Shown here one piece after another: positions 14,701 to 22,040 of a stretch of DNA of 64,000 bases. Below the pieces are notes generated by a model that searched no databases, was not told where the DNA came from, and worked only from the letters and a program-made list of their open reading frames with translations. The stretch comes from Chaetoderma sp. LZ-2023a (taxonomy: Eukaryota > Mollusca > Caudofoveata > Chaetodermatida > Chaetodermatidae), in contig JAVVLW010001591.1 of assembly GCA_034401795.1 (NCBI GenBank), positions 29,001 to 93,000 on the forward strand, read 5' to 3'. The translations under genes were made by a program, and so were the position numbers. How positions within the stretch are numbered: the stretch's first letter is position 1; each line of letters begins with the position of its first letter.

Positions 14701-15185
14701 ATTATTTCATGGAAAATTAGAATGAAAGGTTGTATTTCCTGAACAATCTTATCTATGCTATTCATGGTGAATATCGCAGCTTTTTCATATAGATTGACAC
14801 ACGAAAAAAGCATCAATACAAAGTTAAAAAAAAATTTCAATTCTCATAGAAAATGTCAATTTTCAGACCAAGAGAAGACTATTTTTGAAAATTTGTCATT
14901 TGAATTGACTGGCTCGGTTATCGAGCCAGTCATTCCACTGGTGAATTTAACAAAATTGTCTCTTGGCCTGCAAATGGATATTTCTCAAGATAACCGCAGA
15001 AGCCATTTTTGGCTGATATGAGTGTTAAAGAGTTACCCAAATTTTAAAACTGATTTTATTATGTATCTTTTCAGTTTGCTAATGAACTGGTTCGTTTGTG
15101 TTACGCTAAGATTTGTATACTACACAAAGGAATTGATGTGATGAGGACCACAGGGCTACTTACAGTGCCTCCAGCGGATATCTGA
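2623..15185 (+). CDS. TBCK: TBCK, C-terminal seven exons (5' part outside window)
   Basis: TBC1-domain-containing kinase-like protein. In vertebrates it has an N-terminal pseudokinase, a TBC (Rab GAP-like) domain and a C-terminal rhodanese-like domain, and it belongs to the Rab5-binding FERRY complex that links mRNA to early endosomes. Seven exons are visible: 2623-2708, 3978-4014, 5725-5886, 6939-7114, 8242-8417, 13164-13323 and 15075-15185. Joined, they give 908 nt, about 301 residues and a stop, with every phase consistent. The order is: end of the TBC domain (exons 1-3), linker (exon 4 and most of 5), rhodanese-like domain (end of exon 5 to exon 7), final residues PPADI. The match to human TBCK, as remembered, is collinear. 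The rhodanese active-site position reads [10 protein letters not shown] without a cysteine, so this domain is probably not catalytic. The kinase part and the TBC finger residues lie upstream of the window. Confidence 0.96.
2845..3186. mobile_element. P1 palindromic elements (one plus a half copy)
   Basis: P1 is my label for a ~235-bp element. Its two ~60-base arms (TCCATTTGCAGACCAAGAG to CCACTGGAATGACTGGCTCG) are near-perfect inverted copies, usually bounded by TTAACCCTTTAA-like ends. Here a full copy (2845-3055) is followed by a diverged half copy. Confidence 0.85.
3190..3733. mobile_element. P2 inverted-repeat element
   Basis: P2 is my label for a ~360-bp element with short terminal repeats near CCAGTTTATCC / AAACTGGATTCC and a central hairpin starting GTTGAATATTTTGAAAC. 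This copy has extra sequence between the core and its right end. Confidence 0.75.
3978..4014 (+). CDS. TBCK: TBCK microexon: TBC domain segment
   Basis: A 37-nt exon between TTTTCAG and GTAAGT. It encodes [10 protein letters not shown] plus two residues and one base of a histidine codon, which the next exon completes. It is too short for an ORF scan, but the conserved motif and both splice sites are clear. Confidence 0.95.
4326..4360. repeat. (GTGC/GT)n microsatellite
   Basis: A short run of GTGCGT-type repeats in the third visible TBCK intron region. Confidence 0.9.
4640..4850 (+). repeat. possible SINE-like conserved segment
   Basis: A GC-richer block with TAGTCGCCTCTTGCGACACG followed by a GGATACGG...GTGTATTCTA motif, which I associate with widespread invertebrate interspersed repeats. 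No second copy is in this window and no tRNA-like head was found, so the family is uncertain. Confidence 0.35.
4857..5640. mobile_element. P1 element carrying a minisatellite
   Basis: One P1 arm (4857-4945) is followed by the 48-bp tandem repeat and then by a P1-type end (GACCATTAAAG near 5622). The array appears to have grown inside a P1 copy. Confidence 0.65.
4947..5630. repeat. 48-bp minisatellite, 14 units
   Basis: Fourteen tandem units of 48 bp in a TBCK intron; one unit is 45 bp through loss of one GAA triplet. The period is a multiple of three, so both strands stay open (+ reading [16 protein letters not shown] per unit). Variation between units is limited to a few positions. It lies between two TBCK exons, and nothing suggests it is translated. 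Confidence 0.97.
5725..5886 (+). CDS. TBCK: TBCK exon: end of TBC domain
   Basis: A 162-nt exon between ATTCACAG and GTAAGG. It encodes [16 protein letters not shown] and then CILLFSDMP, the C-terminal part of the TBC fold. It enters with two bases of the split histidine codon and leaves one base of a glycine codon. Confidence 0.96.
5990..6200. mobile_element. P1 palindromic element
   Basis: Diverged P1 copy with both palindrome arms, in the intron between TBCK exons at 5886 and 6939. From 6200 to 6645 I see only AT-rich unique sequence. Confidence 0.8.
6647..6857. mobile_element. P4 TTAA-flanked palindromic element
   Basis: P4 is my label for a ~210-bp element that opens TTAACCCTT..., carries an inverted CCACTCTGATGTCAA-like end and a central hairpin around AGATGGTGCTGTC, and closes with GGGTTAA. 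Confidence 0.85.
6939..7114 (+). CDS. TBCK: TBCK exon: TBC-rhodanese linker
   Basis: A 176-nt exon between CTTTCAG and GTGAGT, ending in phase 0. It begins [11 protein letters not shown] and contains [16 protein letters not shown], conserved just after the TBC domain. Its second half is charged and poorly conserved. Confidence 0.95.
7250..7604. mobile_element. P2 inverted-repeat element
   Basis: P2 copy with a strong central hairpin (7378-7472). A P4 element begins directly at its right end. Confidence 0.8.
7605..7812. mobile_element. P4 TTAA-flanked palindromic element
   Basis: Begins TTAACCCTTACCACTCTGAT and ends GGGTTAA, with an internal inverted repeat around the TGCTGTC centre. It abuts the P2 copy to its left. 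Confidence 0.88.
8000..8115. mobile_element. P2-like core, degraded
   Basis: Inverted arms starting GAATATTTTGAAACTAATT and CAAATTAATTTCAAAATA, without recognisable ends. Confidence 0.6.
8242..8417 (+). CDS. TBCK: TBCK exon: linker and start of rhodanese domain
   Basis: A 176-nt exon after TTGTCTTACAG, with donor GA|GTATCC. It encodes [11 protein letters not shown], a Thr/Ser/Lys-rich stretch and [11 protein letters not shown], the first strand of the rhodanese-like domain. The glutamate codon is completed by the next exon, 4.7 kb downstream. Confidence 0.95.
8530..9180. repeat. tandem repeat, four ~150-180 bp units
   Basis: Units are marked by CAACCAAATTTGGTATG-like motifs at about 8555, 8738, 8890 and 9040, each followed by a pyrimidine-rich CATTTACATTTGGCTCCGCC-like segment. 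A (GT)n run lies at 8639-8665. A related segment occurs at 58800-59090. It lies in the 4.7 kb TBCK intron. Confidence 0.8.
9262..9336. mobile_element. P5 short inverted-repeat element
   Basis: A 75-bp foldback whose ends read GGCTGTGTTCTCACTAGAG and its inverse. A second copy is at 13369-13462. The 400 bases after it (9337-9734) show nothing recognisable. Confidence 0.85.
9735..9962. mobile_element. P1 TTAA-flanked palindromic element
   Basis: Complete-looking P1 copy bounded by TTAACCCTTTCATGG and CCATTAAAGGGTTAA, with both hairpin arms. Confidence 0.9.
10012..10359. mobile_element. P2 inverted-repeat element
   Basis: P2 copy in reverse orientation: TTTAGCTATGCCCCGGCC on the left, the central GTTGAATATTTTGAAAC hairpin, and a GATGACGT/CATATGATGG-like tail on the right. 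Confidence 0.82.
10411..10624. mobile_element. P3 inverted-repeat element
   Basis: P3 is my label for a ~210-bp element with ends near TACAGTACAGCTCAGAAATA, an ACATGTT motif on both flanks and a central hairpin around GGCAGCAAT. Nothing further is recognised from 10625 to 11010. Confidence 0.78.
11012..12895 (+). repeat. interspersed repeat with ~600-bp internal tandem units
   Basis: Opens AAGAGGCCCAAGGGGCCTG and closes near ATAAGCTCACGTGGCCC. Inside, motifs such as CCAAGATGGCCGCC recur about every 600 bases (for example near 11640 and 12240, or 11310, 11920 and 12520). Related copies lie at 13980-14480 (reverse) and 44777-45740. It resembles a repeat common in molluscan DNA; that memory was not checked. 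Confidence 0.75.
12915..13112. mobile_element. P1 palindromic element
   Basis: P1 copy with both arms, ending about 50 bases before the TBCK exon at 13164. Confidence 0.82.
13164..13323 (+). CDS. TBCK: TBCK exon: rhodanese core
   Basis: A 160-nt exon between GTTTTCAG and GTAAGT. It encodes [16 protein letters not shown], the typical rhodanese GHIPGAINIP-like motif, and later [12 protein letters not shown] where active rhodaneses carry a catalytic Cys loop. No cysteine is present there. Confidence 0.95.
13369..13462. mobile_element. P5 short inverted-repeat element
   Basis: Second copy of the foldback at 9262, with ends GGCCGTGTTCTCACTAGAG and its inverse. Confidence 0.85.
13689..13899. mobile_element. 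P4 TTAA-flanked palindromic element
   Basis: Begins TTAACCCTTGCCACTCTGAT and ends ACATCAGAGTGG...GTTAA, so both termini are visible as inverted copies. Confidence 0.88.
13980..14480 (-). repeat. reverse partial copy of the 11012-12895 repeat
   Basis: Contains the reverse complements of the GATGCTTCCTGCCAAATAT-like and CCAAGATGG-like motifs. It is truncated. A CT run lies at 14508-14523, and 14530-14830 shows nothing else. Confidence 0.7.
14838..15036. mobile_element. P1 palindromic element
   Basis: P1 copy with an intact stem-loop; it ends 38 bases before the last TBCK exon. Confidence 0.85.
15075..15185 (+). CDS. TBCK: TBCK terminal coding exon
   Basis: Follows CTTTTCAG. It encodes [14 protein letters not shown] and [12 protein letters not shown], then TGA at 15183-15185. 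It matches the end of vertebrate TBCK (ICILDGGINK...TGLLTIP). Confidence 0.96.
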   Translation, partial: FANELVRLCYAKICILHKGIDVMRTTGLLTVPPADI

Positions 15186-16380
15186 TGTCTACATAAAGTA
15201 GTTCCTAATCTGATCATCTGGCAGAGATATTATCAATCTAACCTTTGTTTAGTCACTATTCTAGGAAACTATGCTGCACATCCATATCTTAACTATCCAT
15301 ATCTTAACTGCTTTAGATTATACCCCAACTGATAGGATTGTATGCACCAAAGCATTTTAGGCATGGCTTAAATGTTCTTATGTACCAGTAAATAGTTCTT
15401 AATCTACCTTGTGTACTGGTAGCTATATTTATTGGTCTATGTGTACATTAACTAACTAGCAATGTTTGGAGATGACATGTTATTATTGGCAAACATTAGA
15501 ATTTTTGCAAATATATTGATTTGGTCTGTTACTCTGTCTGTTTGTTGGCGTCCAAATTTGGTTAAATTTTTGGTTTAGCTCAACATATCATCTTATATCT
15601 CGCATGGCTTCATCCTATTGGGACTAAACTTGGACACATGCTTCTTTATATCAAGCATATATTGAGCACAATGATATTGAGGTAATGAGGTCATTGTTCA
15701 AGGTCACTAGAACCTTAGTATAACACCATTTTTTACAGTCAACATATCGTCTTATAGCTTATGGCTTCACCATATTGGGACTAAACTTGGACACATGCTT
15801 CCTTATATCAAGCCGATTACGCATAATGATATCGAGGTCAAGGTCATTGTAACATTTGACTTGTATAACAGTTAGGTTCTTGTGCTTGGCTCATTTTGCC
15901 TTCATTTCAGAATTGGCCAAATTGTTAGAACTAAGCAAGGTCATACAGTTACCTCAACCAGTAAGAACAACACAAAGACATTCAGACTTCTAAGGTCAAG
16001 GTCATTGTGATCTTGATACAAATCTAGATTTGCATTTAGAGATACCAAATTCATTCCATCAGTGTAGCACTGATGTCTTGTTTGAATCTATTGTTTGCAT
16101 TGGTTACAGTGAAATGATTGGAATTTAAATGTGCGATACATCTAGTCAGGTGTAGCTGAGTTTTTGCCAAAACTCGCCTATAGTGATCAGGGTAGCCTAT
16201 GCAAACTTCAATTGCTTTCTTACTTCTACCATAAGAGACGGAGTATGTAAACATATTTTAGTGCTACTTCATTGATGCATACATGTGTATTAGTGACTAA
16301 TGTTATTTATCATTATAAAGTTCAGTGCAATATACATACCATATATATTAATGTTTAAATAAAGATATATAAATAAATAA
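15186..16380 (+). other. TBCK: TBCK 3' UTR with poly(A) signals
   Basis: Non-coding sequence after the stop. AATAAA occurs at 16358-16363 and again at 16372-16377, in an AT-rich stretch that fits a 3' end near 16.4 kb. The inferred UTR of about 1.2 kb contains a tandem repeat at 15540-16030. The 3' end itself is a prediction. Confidence 0.55.
15540..16030. repeat. ~160-bp tandem units in TBCK 3' UTR
   Basis: Two similar blocks (CAACATATCATCTTATA at about 15582 and CAACATATCGTCTTATA at about 15741), each followed by TTGGGACTAAACTTGGACAC. A diverged third block may follow. Confidence 0.7.
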
Positions 16381-16519
16381 TATATTTATCTTAACCAGTT
16401 TCTTTAGTTGTAATTTGTTCTGACCCAGCAGTGAGGAATGAACCCAGCAGTGAGGGATGAGTTGGAGCATGTATTTGATTTGTCTAGCTATCAGATCTTT
16501 AACTAACCTTAGCCCGGAT

Positions 16520-17145
16520 CAATAGAGATCCATTTATAGTGATACCCCACCCATTTCTAGCTAATATCCACCCGCGTTTTGCATGTGTTGGTATCTATTT
16601 AATATATACATTGAACCCTCAATTATCAGAATCCCATTTTCAAGGTAATTATACAGGTTAAGTTCTTGAATATTTTGACTAATTCGACGTGGTGCTGTTG
16701 CTGCCTATCGCAGCAATAGTGCCCAGTCAAATTAGTTTGAGAATATTCAAGAGAATGTTTATTAACCCTTTAATGGTCATGCCGGCCAAAACCGGCCTCT
16801 GTTATGGTCTTGTGGAATGTCCATTTCCAGGCCAAGAAAATAAAACTTGAAAATTTACCATTGGAATGACTGGTTCCATAACTGAGCCAATCATTCCTGT
16901 GGTTAATTTAAAAAAATTGTATTCTCTTAGCCTGGAAATTGACATTCAATAGGCAGATATTAAAATTTTCTTGACAAAATTTGACCATTAAAGGGTTAAT
17001 AAATAGTAAATCTATCAGACATACAATTTGTACACATGAGACATAATAGCTAAATACGTTATTCATTATGGATTGTGATGTCAGCCTACATATGACGTAA
17101 TTGATTATGACATCATATACTTGAGCGACAGATCTGATCCATCCA
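16520..17145. mobile_element. P2 element interrupted by a P1 element
   Basis: P2 sequence runs 16520-16761, stops at TTAA, and resumes after 17000 with TAAATAGTAAATC and its usual tail. The inserted piece is the P1 at 16762-16999. Confidence 0.8.
16762..16999. mobile_element. P1 TTAA-flanked element nested in P2
   Basis: Starts TTAACCCTTTAATGGTCA and ends GACCATTAAAGGGTTAA, with both palindrome arms. It lies inside P2 at that family's TTTATTAAATAG motif. Confidence 0.88.
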
Positions 17146-18276
17146 TTGTTTCATGACATTGTGCATTAATAAGGTTAGCATGGAGATCTGTATTGAAATT
17201 TGACCTCCGGGTACCATCTTGGAAATTTGAAATGTGTATGAAGGGTGGCAGGTGTCTTCAATCTTTGATTTGTCAACATTACTGGCAGATTTTATTAGAT
17301 GGATTGACAGTTGGTAAAGCAGGCCATAAAATGAGGTGAACAAAATGATCGTTCCCCTGGAGATTACCTGAACCTAAGTAGCCAAGAACGATGCTTTGCT
17401 CACTATAATAGTGAGCAGCTAGCTAACCCATAGGCAATCAAGACAACATGTAATTAACTTACATTAGTTCTTTCTTTTAGTAACCAGATACAACAAAAAG
17501 TTGTCAGTTACAGAGTAACTATTCAGTTGAATATTTTGAAAATAATTTTACTAGGACCAATTGCTTCCAGTCAAATTATTTTCAAAATATCAAATGAAAT
17601 TTCTGTCTTATTGCCCTGTAATTGAGATACATGTAGAAATTTCATTGATAAAAAGATGACCAAGCTATAATACATTACCTGGTGTGAATATCAGCCAACC
17701 TATTTTTACGGTATCTGGGGACTGCAATGTGGATCAGTGATGTAGGCAATTGCAATGAAGTCTGCATTTGTGTGTATATCAAGACATAAACAGGACAAAA
17801 TATAATTTATTTTATTTTATATTAATTATTATTTTACAAAATTCTGTTATTTACATTCATAGAAGAATATCACAGATAAACCTTATTGTCTTGAAACAGT
17901 GATTTAATCAGACCTTATCCAGAGACCATCTGCCTTTTTAGGCTGGATAACCAGACTTCTAATTAGGCCTCCCAGTGGATCGAGGGAAAAACCACCTGAA
18001 CCTAACTAGGAAAAGAAAGTAGGACTACGACAATGAGTCCAATTGGCTAACGCTGTAAAAATGTTGAAAATTCTAAAAATAATTGTACTGGAAACAGGTT
18101 CCATTCAAATTATTTTCCATATATCCAGAATCCTTCCACACATGTGAGACACTATAGTTGCGACTATACTAATATACGCCGGTCTGGCTCTGTCAATGTT
18201 TTTACATTTCTGACAAAACTGCCTGAGACAGACGGGAATATACCCTTTAAGGTAAGATAAGAAGTGCATTCAATTC
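17146..18276. other. intergenic stretch with degraded hairpin cores
   Basis: No gene seen. P2-like degraded cores lie at about 17520-17605 and 18050-18130; the rest is AT-rich unique sequence. Confidence 0.6.
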
Positions 18277-18449
18277 TACAGTACAACTCAGAAATAAGTT
18301 ATGTTTCCATAAGGCAGAAACATATTAGTAAGAAATGTTCTGTTGAATATTTTGAACAATGTCTTCCAATCCAATTATGTTCAAAATATTCAACAGTATG
18401 TTTTATTTTGCTTGGGAACATGTCGAGTTACTTCTGAGCTGTACTGTAC
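18277..18449. mobile_element. P3 inverted-repeat element
   Basis: Both ends are clear (TACAGTACAACTCAGAAATA and its inverse ending GAGCTGTACTGTA), with a short central hairpin. This is the best copy for defining the P3 terminus. Confidence 0.85.
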
Positions 18450-18560
18450 ATCCCTAAAAATTTAATTTTTATTTGCGACAACTAGTATAAGTTGGTTTGT
18501 CCGTCTGTATGTCAAATTTCTGACAAAGCTGCCTACGTCGCAATTATAGCTCATCGCACT

Positions 18561-18625
18561 TGTTCTTTTCTGATAAAAGGTATGACAAAAATTGTTCTTT
18601 TCTGACAAAAGGTATGAAAGGCCAC
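18561..18625. repeat. two 32-bp direct repeats
   Basis: TTGTTCTTTTCTGA[T/C]AAAAGG occurs twice in tandem. The flanking CTGCCT/AGGCAG motifs at about 18210, 18530 and 18658 are inverted with respect to one another and may belong to one old foldback element. Confidence 0.6.
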
Positions 18626-18871
18626 TAACATGTGTGACATGCTATAGCGACTACTTAGGCAGCTTTGTCAGAAATGGCAACAATCAGACAGACTAGTAGT
18701 GAGACTCGACTGAAGAAGCTAACAATAGCTTTGTGTCCGGATTTATGTCATCATATCCTGTTATCCGAGAATGGCGCACATCAAAATATGAAATATGGAC
18801 AAAACAAGTTGGTTTTGTTGCAAGCTACCGTCTATCATTGTCTCTTACTTTTATATTAGCGTTCAACTTAA

Positions 18872-19111
18872 TTAACCCTTCAACCCTCTTATCATCCCAA
18901 AATGGCCTCTGCAGTAGTCTTGTGAAATGTCCATTTCCAGACCAAGAGAAGACTATTTTTTTTAATTTACCGCTGGAATGACTGGCTTGATAACCGAGCC
19001 AGTCATTTCAGTGGTAAAGTTTCAAAAGTAGTCTTCTCTTGGTCTGCAAATGGACATTTTCTATGGGAAAATTGAAATTTTCCTGACCAAATTCAAGGGT
19101 TAAAGGGTTAA
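18872..19111. mobile_element. P1 TTAA-flanked palindromic element
   Basis: Starts TTAACCCTTCAACCC, ends AAAGGGTTAA, both arms present. A P2 copy begins directly after it. Confidence 0.9.
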
Positions 19112-19116
19112 TAGAT

Positions 19117-19478
19117 GGATTCATTTCTAGCTATGCCTCACGCGCTGTTTAAACATGGTGAAACCAATTTTAAACATTTAAACCTGAATTCCCAGACTTT
19201 TAAGGTAACTATACAGGTAACCTGTTGAATATTTTAAAACTAATTTGACTGGGTGCCATAGGCAGCAACAGGTCCCAGTCAAATTAGTTTTTAAATATTC
19301 AACAGAATGCTTATTAAATGGTAAGTTCATCAAAGACATACAATTCATACACTCGTGGAACTTTGTGTTTTTCATGACGGAGCTGTACCTCGTTATGATT
19401 GTGATGTCAGCTAACAAGTGATGTAATTAATTATTATACCTGACATTCCATGGCCTGCTTCATCCATTTACTTTGATA
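19117..19478. mobile_element. P2 inverted-repeat element
   Basis: P2 copy with a TTCTAGCTATGCC left flank, the central hairpin and a GATGTCAGC...-containing tail. Confidence 0.8.
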
Positions 19479-19526
19479 ACCATCCGGTGAGTAACATTAA
19501 TTGATTGAACTGACATTAGTTTCTTA

Positions 19527-19760
19527 ACCCTTTAATGGTCAAATTTGCTGTTGCTGCCATTCGCCCCCGTCAAATTAATTTCAAAATGTTCAACAGCATT
19601 ATTTATTAAATAGTAAAGACATACAATTCATACAACGCTTTAGTCCGTCACCAATTATGTGTTCGTGATGAACTTAATGATGTCATTGATTATGACGTCA
19701 TGCTACACGTCACGTAGTTGATTATGACGTGATATGATGGATAAATAAACTGGAAAGGGC
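19527..19760. mobile_element. chimeric P1-start/P2 fragment
   Basis: Opens with the P1 terminus (TTAACCCTTTAATGGTCAAA) but passes directly into the middle of a P2 core and the P2 tail, so it is a deletion or recombination product of two elements. Confidence 0.6.
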
Positions 19761-19769
19761 CATTGTCAA

Positions 19770-20182
19770 GCCTAGCAACACCAGACCTTGCAGTGGTCTT
19801 GGGGACATGTCGATTTGTAGGCCAGATTATTTGTGAAAATCTATCACTAGAATGACTGACTCAATAACCGAACCACTCGATAACTGAGCCAGACATTTCA
19901 TTGGCAGATCGTAGCTGTGACCTGACTTGTAGTATGTCAATGAGACATCTCAACTTTAACACTCATATCAGCCAAAAACAGCTTCTGAAGTCGTCCTGAG
20001 AAATGTCCATTTACAGACCAAGAAGACTATTTTTGAAAATTTACCACTGGAATCAATGGCTCCATAACCGAGCCAGTCATTCCAGTAGCAAATTTTCAAA
20101 AATAGTTTTCTTGGTCTGCAATGAACATTCTCTATGAGAAAATTGAAATGTTCTTTAACAAATTCGAGGGTTAAATGGTTAC
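19770..20182. mobile_element. two P1 elements
   Basis: A degraded copy (19770-19915) and a better one (19953-20182) with both arms. From 20183 to 20610 nothing is recognised. Confidence 0.75.
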
Positions 20183-20611
20183 GTCACGCTATTGAGTACT
20201 TCACGAAGCAGTCATCTCGGGATGTGTTCCACCATGAACCTAATCCTGCTGGCACTATTATCAGCCATCTGAATGAGTCATGAATCAGATTGCGCTACCA
20301 TACTCATTGGAATACTGTGATTTCTCAGATATCGCTTTCTGCTTTAATTTCCTCGCCCACTGTGGCACTTCTTTGACCTGCAATGAATGATGCATCAGAA
20401 TAACAGCTCATCCACTTTGCAAGTATATAAGTTGTTTAGTATTTATAGTCTGAGCTGGTGTCATTCTACTGAGGTCTGGTGACATCATGAACTTTCATAC
20501 AGTAACAGAGTAAATTATACAGGCCTTATAGCAGCTCTAACCAAAAAGTAGGAATGCTAATGATTCAAATTGGTTGATATTGAGATTAGTTACGCAGTAT
20601 AAACTATTCTG

Positions 20612-21545
20612 TTAAACAAGAGCTCTGCAAACGGCACATAATACCCCGCCATGATGACAAACCAATGAGTGAAAGCTATCAAAAAATATTTATTTCTTCC
20701 TCAGCCCCAGAGCAGTCATCCTATAGTGTCAAAGCGATCCGTTAAACGGTCAAGGAGTTGTCATCTGATAAACCAAAAGATGGCTGGCGGCCACCTTGGG
20801 AGTTCGGATCATCGTCAATTTCACTAGGTTTTTTTCCCCAGACCTAGTCAAACCACCCTATGCAGTTTCAAAATGATCTGATAAACAGGAATGGAGTTAT
20901 CATCCAGAAACCAATTTTCAAGATGGTCGCTGGTGACCATCTTGAATTTCGGATCATTGTCAATTTAGATATGTTTCTTCTCCAGACTTAGTCCAACAAC
21001 CATATGAAATTTCAAAGCGATCCGATAAACAGTAACAGTTATCATTGGGAAACCAATTTTCATGATGGCTACCGGTGGCTGGCTGCCATCTTTGATTTTG
21101 GATCATTGTCAATTTCAATAGGTTTCTTTCCCAGAGGTAGTCCAACAGTGCTATGAAGTTTCAAAGTGATCCGAGAAACAGTAACAGAGTTATCATCTAG
21201 AAACTAATTTTCAAGATGGCTGCCAGTGGCTGGTGACCATCTTGAATTTTGGATCATTGTCAATTTTGATATGTTCCTTCTCCAGACCTGGTCCAACAAC
21301 CATATGAAGTTTCAAAGCGATCCGATAAACAGTAACAGAGTTATCATTGGGAAACCAATTTTCAAGATGGCCACTGGTGACTGGTAGCCATCTTGGATTT
21401 CGGGTCATCGTCGATTTTGATAGGTTTCTTCTCCAGGCCTAGTGCACCACCACCCTATGAAGTTGCAAAACGATCTGACAAATGGTACCAGAGTTATTAT
21501 CCGGAAACCACTCTACCGCCCATCCACCCACCTGTACCGCGCCAT
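20612..21545. repeat. tandem repeat, five ~150-bp units
   Basis: GGATCATTGTCAATTT-like motifs recur at about 20808, 20950, 21101, 21251 and 21401, alternating with CAAGATGGCTGCC motifs and GATCCGATAAACAGTAACAG. It opens with ACAAGAGCTCTGCAAACGGC and ATACCCCGCC; a fragment is at 61079-61345. A minus-strand AATAAA at 20694-20689 could serve as a PIBF1 poly(A) signal. Confidence 0.8.
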
Positions 21546-21710
21546 CACATTAGTCAAAGATAAGATATAGACTCAATTATACTTCTTTGGAAATTGAATT
21601 TTTTTTCTGCTAAATAGTAGGATAGAACCCTAACAGTAGGACAAAGTAGGAAAGTAGGCCTACTGTTAGGTCAACAGATAGCAGTATGATTAGCATAAGA
21701 CATGTAAGAT

Positions 21711-22040
21711 TCACGTTGAAGCATCACAGAAGTCTATATACTCAGTGCCCATGCTATCATATACAGCATTATCACTCTGCATACCTTTTTCCAAGTCTGG
21801 ATACAATATGACATTTACCAAGCTTGATTGATAATGTTGATATAAAATGCATACTACATTTATGTATATTATACTCACAAAGTGCTGTGGTTCAGGCTTA
21901 TGAAGATTGCTTGGTGGTGCGGACATGAACATTGAGGATGATGATGACTTGGACATTGCAGCACCTCTACTGGTCAGTCGGCTTGACTCTTGGTCTTGAC
22001 CATACATGTTCATAAGAACCTTCTTCATCATGGTCAGTTC
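21711..22040 (-). CDS. PIBF1: PIBF1 terminal exon (end uncertain)
   Basis: Follows acceptor TTCTCTGTAG. It encodes [14 protein letters not shown], aligned with the ELAAMKQILVKMHS region of human PIBF1, then a serine-rich stretch and KPEPQHF. A strong GTGAGT lies directly after this (exon 22040-21879 if used), but no convincing further exon was found to the left. Reading on gives 56 more residues and a stop at 21711. Both ends remain possible. Confidence 0.75.
   Translation of the reverse strand, partial: ELTMMKKVLMNMYGQDQESSRLTSRGAAMSKSSSSSMFMSAPPSNLHKPEPQHFVSIIYINVVCILYQHYQSSLVNVILYPDLEKGMQSDNAVYDSMGTEYIDFCDAST

Noticed and set aside
20960-21408. Short minus-strand open frames rich in W and N
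   Set aside because: They follow the 150-bp tandem units and repeat with them.
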